From assembly GCA_021731425.1 (NCBI GenBank), contig JAKFXJ010000176.1, forward strand, positions 1 to 13,600: a stretch of DNA of 13,600 nt, read 5' to 3'. The notes below the pieces were generated by a model. It made no database searches and was not told the origin of the DNA. It saw nothing but the letters and a program-made list of their open reading frames with translations. Source of the DNA: Limnohabitans sp. Its GTDB lineage: Bacteria; Pseudomonadota; Gammaproteobacteria; Burkholderiales; Burkholderiaceae_C. The translations under genes were made by a program, and so were the position numbers. Numbering within the stretch: the first letter of the stretch is position 1; each line of letters starts with the position of its first letter. Shown in pieces: positions 1-7,256 of the stretch.

Positions 1-3000
1 TGCGCAATGCCGACACCTTGACTGGTGCCTATTTGGGCGGGCGCAAACAAGTGGGCCTAGGCTTCAAGCGCATGGTGAGCGATAGCACGCCGCGTTTGAT
101 TTTGGAAGGCGCACGCGAGCACAACTTGCAAAACATCAGCGTGGACTTTCCGCTGCAGCGCCTGGTCACCATCACGGGTGTCAGCGGCTCGGGCAAATCG
201 AGTTTGATCCAAGACGTGCTGGCCCCGGCCCTGATGCGCCACTTTGGCAAAGCCACTGAAACCCCCGGTGCTCACGACCGCCTGCTGGGGGCCGACCACC
301 TGAGCGATGTGGTGTTTGTGGACCAATCACCCATAGGCAAAACCGCGCGTTCCAACCCGGTGAGTTATGTGGGCGCATGGGACGCGATTCGCGAAATTTT
401 TGCGACTGCCCCTTTGTCACGCCAGCGGGGCTACACGGCCAGCAAGTTCAGCTTCAACGGTGGCGATGGCCGCTGCCCCACCTGCGGCGGTTCGGGCTTT
501 GAGCATGTTGAGATGCAGTTTTTGAGCGACGTGTATTTGCGTTGCCCCGACTGCGATGGCAAACGCTACCGCCCTGAGATTCTGGAGATCACCGTCGAGC
601 GCCAAGCCCTGGGCCAGGCACAGCCGCGCCACCTGAACGTGGCCGACGTGCTGGACTTGACGGTGAGCGAAGCTGCCGCCTTGTTCGCACAAGACCGCGA
701 CGTGATCCGCGCCCTGCAGCCCATCGTCGATGTGGGCTTGGAGTACGTGAAGCTGGGCCAGCCCGTGCCCACCTTGTCGGGCGGTGAGGCGCAGCGCCTC
801 AAGCTCGCGGGCTTTTTGGCCGAGGCCGCCAAGAGCGCGTCCAAGAGCCGCCAGAGTCTGGCCCGCAAAGGCACGCTGTTTTTGTTTGACGAGCCAACCA
901 CGGGTCTGCACTTTGACGACATCGCCAAGCTCATGCGGGCTTTGCGCAAGCTGCTCGAAGCGGGGCATTCGCTCATCGTCATTGAGCACAACTTGGATGT
1001 GATTCGCGCCAGCGATTGGCTGATCGATCTGGGGCCTGAAGGTGGCTATGCTGGAGGGCTGATCGTGGCAGAGGGTACGCCCGATGATGTTCGCCAACAT
1101 GCGACATCGCATACGGGGCTGGCGCTGCGCGAGTATGCCGAGTCGATGGGCGAGGTGTTGGGTGTGGCTGAGCGTTTGGGTGCGGATTTGTACGTTGGTG
1201 GGGGCGAGGCTGTGGTGTCAGCGGGTTCCTCATACGGCGGGCGTACGCCAAAATCGTCACCCGCTGACACCGCAGCCTCGCTCTCGAGAGCTTTGGGTCA
1301 TGAGGGCGCAGGACTTTCCAGTGGAACTCATCAACGCGCACCCGTGTTGAACAACAACATCCAGATCATCAACGCCAAAGAACACAACCTCAAAAACCTG
1401 AGCGTCAACATCCCGCGTGGCAGCTTCAACGTGGTCACGGGCGTGAGTGGTTCCGGCAAATCCACATTGGCGTTTGACATCTTGTTCAACGAAGGCCAGC
1501 GCCGTTATTTGGAAAGCCTGAACGCCTACGCCCGAAGCATCGTGCAGCCCGCTGGCCGCCCCGAGGTGGATGCGGTGTACGGCATTCCGCCTACCGTGGC
1601 GATTGAGCAGCGCTTGTCGCGCGGCGGCCGCAAATCCACCGTGGGCACCACCACCGAGGTCTGGCATTTCTTGCGTTTGCTTTATGTGAAGCTGGGCATT
1701 CAGCATTGTGTGCACGACAACACGCCGGTGCAACCGCAAACGCCCGACAGCATCATCGCGCAGCTGATGACGCAGTTCCGGAGCCAACACATCGGCCTGC
1801 TGGCCCCCTTGGTCAACAACCGCAAAGGTGTTTATACCGAATTGGCCGATTGGGCCCGGCCGCGGGGTTACACCCACTTGCGTGTGGATGGCGACTTTTT
1901 GCCCACACAAGGTTTTCCGCGCATCGACCGCTTCAAAGAGCACAACATTGAACTGCCCGTGGCCAGCCTCGATGTGCTGCCGTCCAACGAAACCGCCCTG
2001 CGCCAAGCCCTGAGCAAAACACTGGAACACGGCAAAGGCGTGGTGCATGTGCTGAGCGATCTGGACGGCTTGCGCGAAGCCATGTTCAGCGGCGAGTCCA
2101 CCGCCCGCATTGGGCAGCACCGCGTCTTTTCGACACTGCGGGCTTGCCCGGCCTGCGACACCTCGTATGCCGAACTCGACCCGCGCTTGTTCTCGTACAA
2201 CAGCAAACACGGCTGGTGCCCCGACTGCGTGGGCACGGGCGTCAAGCTCAGCAAGGATGAGCGCAAAGTCTTTGACGACTCGGTGCAAGACGACAAGGAC
2301 AAAGGCCGCGAGAAAACCTTTGCCGAACCCGAGATCGAAGACTTGGCCAACGTGGCCTGCCCCAGCTGCGAAGGCACCCGCCTGAACGCCACGGCGCGTG
2401 CCGTGCGCTTGGGTTCGGCGCCTGGCCAGGGCTGGCGCATCACCGACATCGCCAGTTTGTCGGTCACCGATGTGCGGCATTGGGTGGACAAGTTGCAGCT
2501 CACCGGCCGTGACGCTGACATCGCCCGCGACTTGGTGCCCGAGATCAAAAGTCGCCTTGAATTCCTCGAAGAAGTGGGTCTGGGTTACCTCACGCTCGAT
2601 CGGGGGGCACCCACGCTATCAGGCGGCGAGGCGCAGCGCATCCGCTTGGCCGCGCAACTCGGCAGCAACTTGCAGGGCGTGTGTTACGTGCTGGACGAAC
2701 CGACCATTGGTTTGCACGCCCGCGACAACCAGATCTTGCTCAATGCCCTGCACAAGCTGGGCGAGAAAGGCAACACGTTGGTGGTGGTGGAGCACGATGA
2801 AGACACGATTCGCCGTGCTGACCACATCATCGACATTGGCCCGAGTGCGGGCAAACGCGGTGGCCGTTTGGTGGCACAAGGCTCGGTGGCTGATATCACG
2901 GCTTCTGCCGATTCACAAACCGGCCGCTATTTGTTGCACGCGATGAAGCATCCGATGCATGTTCGCAGGTCGGTGTCGGTCTCGTCACGGGGCGACGGGC

Positions 3001-4142
3001 TGGACTCCTCATATGGCGGGGGTACGCCAAAATCGTCGCCCAGCCCATCACCCCATGCCGAGACATTGGCGTCGCCGATGCAATGGCTCACGCTCACAGG
3101 GGCCAACCTGCACAACTTGCGCCAAGTCGATGTGCAGGTCCCGCTCAAACGTCTGGTGGCCGTCACCGGCGTCAGTGGCTCCGGCAAATCCACCCTGGCC
3201 CGCGATGTGCTGCTGGCCAACGTGCAGGCGCTGGTCAGCCAGCGATCCACATTCGCAGGCCGCACCGCACAAGACGCAGGTCAGCGTGTGGCCTTGACGG
3301 CGTGCAGCGATGTGCAAGGCTTTGAGACCATCGACCGCGTGCTCGAAGTCGACCAAACCCCGATTGGCAAAACACCGCGTTCCTGCCCGGCCACCTACAT
3401 CGGCTTTTGGGACACCATCCGAAAACTGTTTGCCGAAACCCTGGAGGCCAAAGCCCGTGGCTACGCCGCCGGGCGCTTCAGCTTCAACACCGGCGAAGGC
3501 CGCTGCCCCAGCTGCGAAGGGCAGGGCATGCGCACCATCGAGATGAGCTTCCTGCCCGATGTGAAAGTGCCTTGCGAAACTTGCCGAGGAGCCCGCTTCA
3601 ACCCCGAAACCTTGGCGGTGACTTGGCGTGGCAAGAGCATTGGTGATGTGCTGCAAATGGAAGTGGACGAAGCGGTGGACTTTTTTGCCAGCATGCCCAG
3701 CATCGCGCACCCGCTGCAGTTGCTCAAGGATGTGGGCTTGGGATACCTGACCTTGGGTCAGCCTTCACCCACGCTCAGCGGTGGCGAGGCGCAGCGCATC
3801 AAGTTGGTGACCGAGCTGACCAAAGTGCGTGACGAGGTGGGCAAACGTGGCAACAAAGCGCCACACACCCTGTATGTGCTGGACGAGCCCACCGTGGGCC
3901 TGCACATGGCCGACGTGGACAAGCTGATCAGCGTGCTGCACCGTTTGGTGAACGCGGGCCATAGCGTGATCGTGATCGAGCACGATTTGGATGTGATCGC
4001 TGAAGCCGACTGGGTCATTGACCTGGGGCCGGAAGGCGGCAACGCGGGTGGCCGCATTGTGGCGGCCATGACGCCTGAGGCGCTGGTGCGTTTGGGCACC
4101 CACACGGGGGTGGCACTCGGGCCGGTGTTGGCCCGGACTTGA
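1..4142 (+). CDS. uvrA: Double-length (tandem) UvrA-type excinuclease ABC ATPase, 5' truncated by window edge
   Basis: This is an UvrA-family DNA-damage recognition ATPase of the fused double-length form; UvrA loads UvrB in nucleotide excision repair. The frame is open to the left edge (codons from base 3 read RNADTLTGAYLGGRK, the usual UvrA module-linker sequence), so the TTG at 18 is internal. Residues are counted from that TTG. The end of unit 1 has Walker A GVSGSGKS near 54-61, a zinc module (C153, C156, C176, C179), LSGGEAQR near 253 and Walker B FLFDEPTTGLH near 288. Unit 2 (about 448-1374, 927 residues, close to a normal UvrA) has Walker A near 475 and 1051, zinc pairs C710/C713 and C734/C737, a UvrB-binding-like region about 565-700, LSGGEAQR near 867 and 1253, the second zinc module C1163/C1166/C1186/C1189, and switch histidines in VEHD/IEHD. 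All three visible ATPase modules look intact. Two linkers (about 372-445 and 975-1020) contain hairpin repeats. It could be a paralogue alongside a normal-length UvrA elsewhere. Confidence 0.95.
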   Translation, partial: RNADTLTGAYLGGRKQVGLGFKRMVSDSTPRLILEGAREHNLQNISVDFPLQRLVTITGVSGSGKSSLIQDVLAPALMRHFGKATETPGAHDRLLGADHLSDVVFVDQSPIGKTARSNPVSYVGAWDAIREIFATAPLSRQRGYTASKFSFNGGDGRCPTCGGSGFEHVEMQFLSDVYLRCPDCDGKRYRPEILEITVERQALGQAQPRHLNVADVLDLTVSEAAALFAQDRDVIRALQPIVDVGLEYVKLGQPVPTLSGGEAQRLKLAGFLAEAAKSASKSRQSLARKGTLFLFDEPTTGLHFDDIAKLMRALRKLLEAGHSLIVIEHNLDVIRASDWLIDLGPEGGYAGGLIVAEGTPDDVRQHATSHTGLALREYAESMGEVLGVAERLGADLYVGGGEAVVSAGSSYGGRTPKSSPADTAASLSRALGHEGAGLSSGTHQRAPVLNNNIQIINAKEHNLKNLSVNIPRGSFNVVTGVSGSGKSTLAFDILFNEGQRRYLESLNAYARSIVQPAGRPEVDAVYGIPPTVAIEQRLSRGGRKSTVGTTTEVWHFLRLLYVKLGIQHCVHDNTPVQPQTPDSIIAQLMTQFRSQHIGLLAPLVNNRKGVYTELADWARPRGYTHLRVDGDFLPTQGFPRIDRFKEHNIELPVASLDVLPSNETALRQALSKTLEHGKGVVHVLSDLDGLREAMFSGESTARIGQHRVFSTLRACPACDTSYAELDPRLFSYNSKHGWCPDCVGTGVKLSKDERKVFDDSVQDDKDKGREKTFAEPEIEDLANVACPSCEGTRLNATARAVRLGSAPGQGWRITDIASLSVTDVRHWVDKLQLTGRDADIARDLVPEIKSRLEFLEEVGLGYLTLDRGAPTLSGGEAQRIRLAAQLGSNLQGVCYVLDEPTIGLHARDNQILLNALHKLGEKGNTLVVVEHDEDTIRRADHIIDIGPSAGKRGGRLVAQGSVADITASADSQTGRYLLHAMKHPMHVRRSVSVSSRGDGLDSSYGGGTPKSSPSPSPHAETLASPMQWLTLTGANLHNLRQVDVQVPLKRLVAVTGVSGSGKSTLARDVLLANVQALVSQRSTFAGRTAQDAGQRVALTACSDVQGFETIDRVLEVDQTPIGKTPRSCPATYIGFWDTIRKLFAETLEAKARGYAAGRFSFNTGEGRCPSCEGQGMRTIEMSFLPDVKVPCETCRGARFNPETLAVTWRGKSIGDVLQMEVDEAVDFFASMPSIAHPLQLLKDVGLGYLTLGQPSPTLSGGEAQRIKLVTELTKVRDEVGKRGNKAPHTLYVLDEPTVGLHMADVDKLISVLHRLVNAGHSVIVIEHDLDVIAEADWVIDLGPEGGNAGGRIVAAMTPEALVRLGTHTGVALGPVLART
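1204..1281. repeat. Hairpin repeat copy A: 23-base inverted repeat around a conserved 32-base centre, in frame inside uvrA
   Basis: The left arm 1204-1226 (starts GCGAGGCTG, ends CAGCGGGT) is the reverse complement of the right arm 1259-1281 at 22 of 23 positions; the only mismatch is T1213 against G1272. The loop 1227-1258 is the 32-base centre shared with copy B. Inside it GGCG (1236-1239) can pair with CGCC (1246-1249), and 1240-1249 is a 10-base palindrome GGCGTACGCC. The element is 78 bases, exactly 26 codons. The centre is translated as SSYGGRTPKSSP. It lies in the linker between the first and second UvrA units, a position that should tolerate extra residues. An uninterrupted inverted repeat this long is not expected by chance in a coding region. 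Mobility is inferred, not shown. Confidence 0.85.
2979..3064. repeat. Hairpin repeat copy B: 25-base imperfect inverted repeat around the same 32-base centre, in frame inside uvrA
   Basis: The left arm 2979-3003 (starts GTCTCG, ends GGGCTGG) pairs with the right arm 3040-3064 at 21 of 25 positions; the mismatches are at 2985, 2988, 2993 and 2996. Three of the four are C against A on the plus strand, so they become G-U wobbles in a minus-strand RNA. The 32-base centre is 3006-3037 and differs from copy A at only two positions (T3014 for C1235, G3021 for C1242). It is read in the same frame, giving SSYGGGTPKSSP. The arms share no evident sequence with those of copy A. The GGCG/CGCC mini-stem of the centre is kept (3015-3018 with 3025-3028). 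The element lies in the linker between the two ATPase modules of the second UvrA unit. Confidence 0.8.
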
Positions 4143-4164
4143 GGACGCAAAGGCCCGATATGAT
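4139..4164 (+). promoter_or_regulatory. Possible sigma70 promoter for the TpsB-like gene
   Basis: TATGAT at 4159-4164 matches the -10 consensus at five of six bases. TTGAGG at 4139-4144, overlapping the uvrA stop, is the best -35 candidate, but the 14-base spacer is short. A start near 4171 would leave a leader of about 29 bases before the ATG at 4200. The gap from the uvrA stop is only 57 bases, so read-through from uvrA is also possible. Confidence 0.3.
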
Positions 4165-4199
4165 TCTCGATGATTTGAAGAATGACGGGAGTGCATGCC

Positions 4200-5882
4200 A
4201 TGGGTAAAGAATTGACAGAGCATTGGCGCAGCAGTGCAGCAGCGATGCTGGTGCTCGGTGGGGCTTTGTGCAGCCCACTTTCTTGGGCGCAAGCCGATCC
4301 TGCAGCCGCTCAGAAAAATCTGGAGCAGTTGGGCGCACAGTTGCGCGAACGCGTGCTGCCCAAGCCCGTGGTGTACGCGGACACCTTGGGTTTGGAGGCC
4401 AACACGCCCGTGGCGCATCTGGTGGCGGTTCAGGTAAAAAGTGCGGTTTTGTCGCGCACCATTGACCGTTATTGGCAAGGCCGCATCGGGCGTGCAGTGT
4501 CGGTGGACGAGTTGCGTGCATTTCACGGCTGGTTTTATGAACGCGCTGCCCAAGAGGGCTACATGGCCTACGCCAAAACCGAGGTGGTGAAAGTCAACGG
4601 TGGCGAGCAACTTAACATCCAGGTCATGCAGCCCAAAATCAACAGCGTGCGTGTGCTTGCGCCTGGCAGTGCGCAGGCCAACCCTTATTTAGAGCGCGTG
4701 CAAAACCGCATGGGCCAAGTGTTCAAGGCGGGGCAATCGCTGGACACCTTGGCCCTGGACCAGGTGCTCGATTCGGCCAGCTACGATCTGCCCATCGAAC
4801 TGGAAGCCACCTTGCGTGCTGTGGGCCCCGAGTTGCTGGACCTGGTGATCACCCTCACGCCCGCCATCGCCATGCCGGGCCAAACCTCCTCGGGTGTGGT
4901 GCAGGTGAACAACCATGGCCTTCGCCAATATGGACAAACCCAGCTGCTGACCGCCTTGACTGTGGGCATGCCGGAGGTCAAGGCGCAGCTGTCCTTGTTG
5001 GCACAAGCATCAGATGGCGTGGCCTATGCGCGGGCCGATTACGAGGGCCTGTTACCTGCATGGGGTTCTCGTTGGTCGGTGTTTGGCACCCATTCGCGCA
5101 GCCAATCGGTGCTGGAGGGGGTGGCGGCCACAGAGGGTGATGCCACCGAACTGGGCCTGGGGCTGAGCCGCATCCTGGGGGGCAACCGCGACCTGGTTTT
5201 TAAAGGGCATCTGGAGTTGGCCAGCCGCGAGAGCGAGAGCCGCTTGCAGGCTACCGGGGCTCAGCTGACAAGTATCGAGGACCGTCAACTGCGTTGGCGC
5301 TTGGTGGTGGACAACGAGCGCCTGTCTCCCCACCCTGTGCGGGCAGAGTTGGGTCTCGTGTGGGGGCAGTACCCACAGCCCGTCAGTGCAGCGGTGCCTC
5401 AAGGGGCTTACAGCCGGGCCAGTTTTGCGGTGAAGACACAAACGCCTCTGAGCGCGAGTGGGTCCCTGAAATTGACAGGCCGCCTGCGTGGCCAATGGGC
5501 CAGCCGCAATCTGGATTCCTACAACCAGATCACCTTGGGTGGCATCAATGGGGTAAGGGCCTACACCAGTGCCGACGGTTCCGGTGACCACGGTGCTTTG
5601 GCCAGCCTGGAGCTGACGCAGACCCTCAGCCCTGTGATGTCCATCACAGCCTTCTACGATGGGGGTCAGGTGCAGGCGCAGGCCGAGCCCTTGAATGCGT
5701 CGGCCATCAACCGTTATGCGCTGCAAGGTGCAGGGTTGCAATTGCAAGGGCGCTATTTCCAGTTGCACTACACCCTGACCTGGGCTAAAGCCTTGGGTGA
5801 CTATGAAGCTTGGGTGCCGAGCAACATCGAGTCCCATGCCGGCAACAGCCGCGTGAACTTGTCGGTGAGTTACCTGTTCTGA
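4200..5882 (+). CDS. Outer-membrane transporter of the TpsB/FhaC/ShlB (two-partner secretion) type
   Basis: This 560-residue protein resembles two-partner secretion TpsB transporters, which pass a large TpsA exoprotein across the outer membrane. Residues 1-32 form a signal peptide: a charged start, hydrophobic AAAMLVLGGALC, and likely cleavage after SWA or SWAQA. A charged helix follows (about 35-50), then two POTRA-like regions (about 60-135 and 140-215), then a beta-barrel to the terminal phenylalanine. The stretch LGGINGVRAYTSADGSGDHG (near 445) matches the conserved barrel motif LGG...VRGY/F...SGDxG, with alanine where glycine is usual. Family length is about 550-590, so it is complete. 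The ATG at 4200 is preferred over 4182 because GGGAG (4187-4191) lies 8 bases before it. No TpsA gene is adjacent, so the substrate is unknown. A more general Omp85-superfamily role is the alternative. Confidence 0.85.
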   Translation: MGKELTEHWRSSAAAMLVLGGALCSPLSWAQADPAAAQKNLEQLGAQLRERVLPKPVVYADTLGLEANTPVAHLVAVQVKSAVLSRTIDRYWQGRIGRAVSVDELRAFHGWFYERAAQEGYMAYAKTEVVKVNGGEQLNIQVMQPKINSVRVLAPGSAQANPYLERVQNRMGQVFKAGQSLDTLALDQVLDSASYDLPIELEATLRAVGPELLDLVITLTPAIAMPGQTSSGVVQVNNHGLRQYGQTQLLTALTVGMPEVKAQLSLLAQASDGVAYARADYEGLLPAWGSRWSVFGTHSRSQSVLEGVAATEGDATELGLGLSRILGGNRDLVFKGHLELASRESESRLQATGAQLTSIEDRQLRWRLVVDNERLSPHPVRAELGLVWGQYPQPVSAAVPQGAYSRASFAVKTQTPLSASGSLKLTGRLRGQWASRNLDSYNQITLGGINGVRAYTSADGSGDHGALASLELTQTLSPVMSITAFYDGGQVQAQAEPLNASAINRYALQGAGLQLQGRYFQLHYTLTWAKALGDYEAWVPSNIESHAGNSRVNLSVSYLF

Positions 5883-5919
5883 GGTTCACGCCTGTGCTGC
5901 TCGGCGCCTTGTAGTCCGC

Positions 5920-7107
5920 TCAGTTAATGATTGGGCTGGCCTCAGCGACCAGTCGCCACAAAGAAGTCACTTCGGCAGCCCGGGCGGCATGCAGTGGATC
6001 GGTCTCATCGCTGGCTTTGCTGTGGACTGGTTTGACGTCCATGCGGCCCAGCACCTGCAGGCCCGCTTGCGAGATCCAGCCGAGCAATTGTTCGCGGGTG
6101 CGCAGGCCCAGGTGCTCTGCCAGGTCCGACAAAATCAACCAACCTTCGCCGCCCGCGCACAGGTGTTCGGGCAGGCCGCTCAAGAAGCCCTGGAGCATCT
6201 GGCTGCCTTCGTCGTAGACGGCTTGCTCCAGCAAGGACGTTGCGCGTGCGGGCAGCCAAGGCGGGTTGCACACCACCAAGGCGGCTCGGCCAGGCGGGAA
6301 CAAATCGGTCTGCAGCAATTGGACCTGGTTTTGCAGGCCCAGGCGCTGCAGGTTGTCGCGGGCACAGGCCAAAGCACGTTCAGACAAGTCGCTGCCCACC
6401 ACCTGGGCGGCCCCTCGCCGGGCCAACAAGGCCGACAGCACACCAGTGCCTACCCCAATGTCAAAAGCCACCGAATGCGTCTTCATGGCATCCGGCCAAG
6501 GGGCCTTGGCCACCAGTTGCACATACTCACCACGCACGGGCGAAAACACGCCGTAATGCGGGTGGATGCGCAAATTCTCACCCAGGGCGGGAACTTCGAC
6601 CCCGTTCTTGCGCCACTCGAAAGATCCAATCACCCCTTGCAGGCCGCGCAGCGACACAACCCGGTGTTGGCCGTCTGCGGGTCCCCAGGCCTGCTGGCAA
6701 GCGGTTTGCACACCCGGGGCCCGGCGCAGCGCGATGCTGTAGTCGGGTTGCAGCTCGATCAGGATTTGGCCCAGCACGCGGGCGCGTTGAGACTGCGCCT
6801 GGCGGTGGGCATTGAAGACGGTGGGGGTCGGGTGGGCATTGTCACTGGCTTTGACTTTTGCTGGTTTTTTGCGTGCTGGGCGGTCCAGTCGGCGTTTGAG
6901 CGCCTGAAGCAGCTGTCGGGCATTTTGAAAGTCACCACGCCACAGCAAACCCGTGCCTTCACAGGCTAGGCGGTAAGCGGTGTCGGCGTTCAGGGTGTCA
7001 TCCACCACCATCACCTTGCTGGGGGGGCGGGCCCCGTGGTCAGCCACCCAAAGCGCGCTGCGGGGTTGGCCATCTTCAAGCCAAGTGAGGGAGGCCGGTG
7101 GGGTCAT
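5920..7107 (-). CDS. Class I SAM-dependent methyltransferase with NPPW motif, substrate unknown
   Basis: This 395-residue protein carries a class I (Rossmann-fold) methyltransferase domain in its C-terminal half. The SAM-binding motif DIGVGTG is at about 216-222, an acidic motif in VVGSDLSE follows near 240, and NPPW is at about 281-284. NPPY/NPPW is typical of enzymes that methylate a planar nitrogen (HemK/PrmC, RsmC, RlmG, N6-adenine enzymes), so RNA, DNA or a protein glutamine is a plausible substrate. GVFSPVRGEYVQLV (about 187-200), just before the SAM motif, is like the segment that precedes it in RsmC and HemK relatives. The N-terminal region (1-180) matches no family I can name and includes a basic stretch with RPARKKPAKVK near 77-87 that might touch nucleic acid. 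It is divergent from the glycosyltransferase gene and convergent with the TpsB-like gene. The start at 7107 has no strong ribosome-binding site. Confidence 0.82.
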   Translation of the reverse strand: MTPPASLTWLEDGQPRSALWVADHGARPPSKVMVVDDTLNADTAYRLACEGTGLLWRGDFQNARQLLQALKRRLDRPARKKPAKVKASDNAHPTPTVFNAHRQAQSQRARVLGQILIELQPDYSIALRRAPGVQTACQQAWGPADGQHRVVSLRGLQGVIGSFEWRKNGVEVPALGENLRIHPHYGVFSPVRGEYVQLVAKAPWPDAMKTHSVAFDIGVGTGVLSALLARRGAAQVVGSDLSERALACARDNLQRLGLQNQVQLLQTDLFPPGRAALVVCNPPWLPARATSLLEQAVYDEGSQMLQGFLSGLPEHLCAGGEGWLILSDLAEHLGLRTREQLLGWISQAGLQVLGRMDVKPVHSKASDETDPLHAARAAEVTSLWRLVAEASPIIN

Positions 7108-7256
7108 GAGAAATCGCGGCCCTGTGACCGGTGTGCTGTAGAGGCTGCATCATAGCGGTCGCTGTGCGGGCTGCGGCGAACACCCGTTCCGTCTTGGGCT
7201 GCATGGCTGCAGGCAAAATAGCGCTTGTGGATACACCCAATCAGATCAGTCAGCCC
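7108..7256. promoter_or_regulatory. Divergent intergenic region with weak promoter candidates in both directions
   Basis: This 149-base region separates the methyltransferase (leftward) from the glycosyltransferase (rightward). On the minus strand TATGAT (plus-strand 7149-7154) is a good -10 for the methyltransferase, about 40 bases before its start, but no good -35 is seen at the right distance. On the plus strand CAAAAT (7214-7219) is a possible -10 for the glycosyltransferase. Just before it a short inverted repeat, CTGCA-TGGC-TGCAG (7199-7212), could be an operator, though this size can arise by chance. Alternative glycosyltransferase starts (7131 GTG, 7203 ATG, 7227 GTG) also lie here. 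Confidence 0.3.

Noticed and set aside
1204..1281. Interpretation of the hairpin repeat as an integron attC site or a rho-independent terminator
   Set aside because: attC sites conserve their outer ends and vary in the middle, the opposite of what is seen here; there is no T-run after the stem and translation continues through it.
1257..2480. A 407-codon open frame on the minus strand inside uvrA
   Set aside because: It is fully antisense to a strongly conserved gene, its product is rich in H, A, G and Q with no domain pattern, and it follows from high-GC codon use.
5883..5919. Possible terminator between the TpsB-like and methyltransferase genes
   Set aside because: No convincing stem followed by a T-run was found in these 37 bases.
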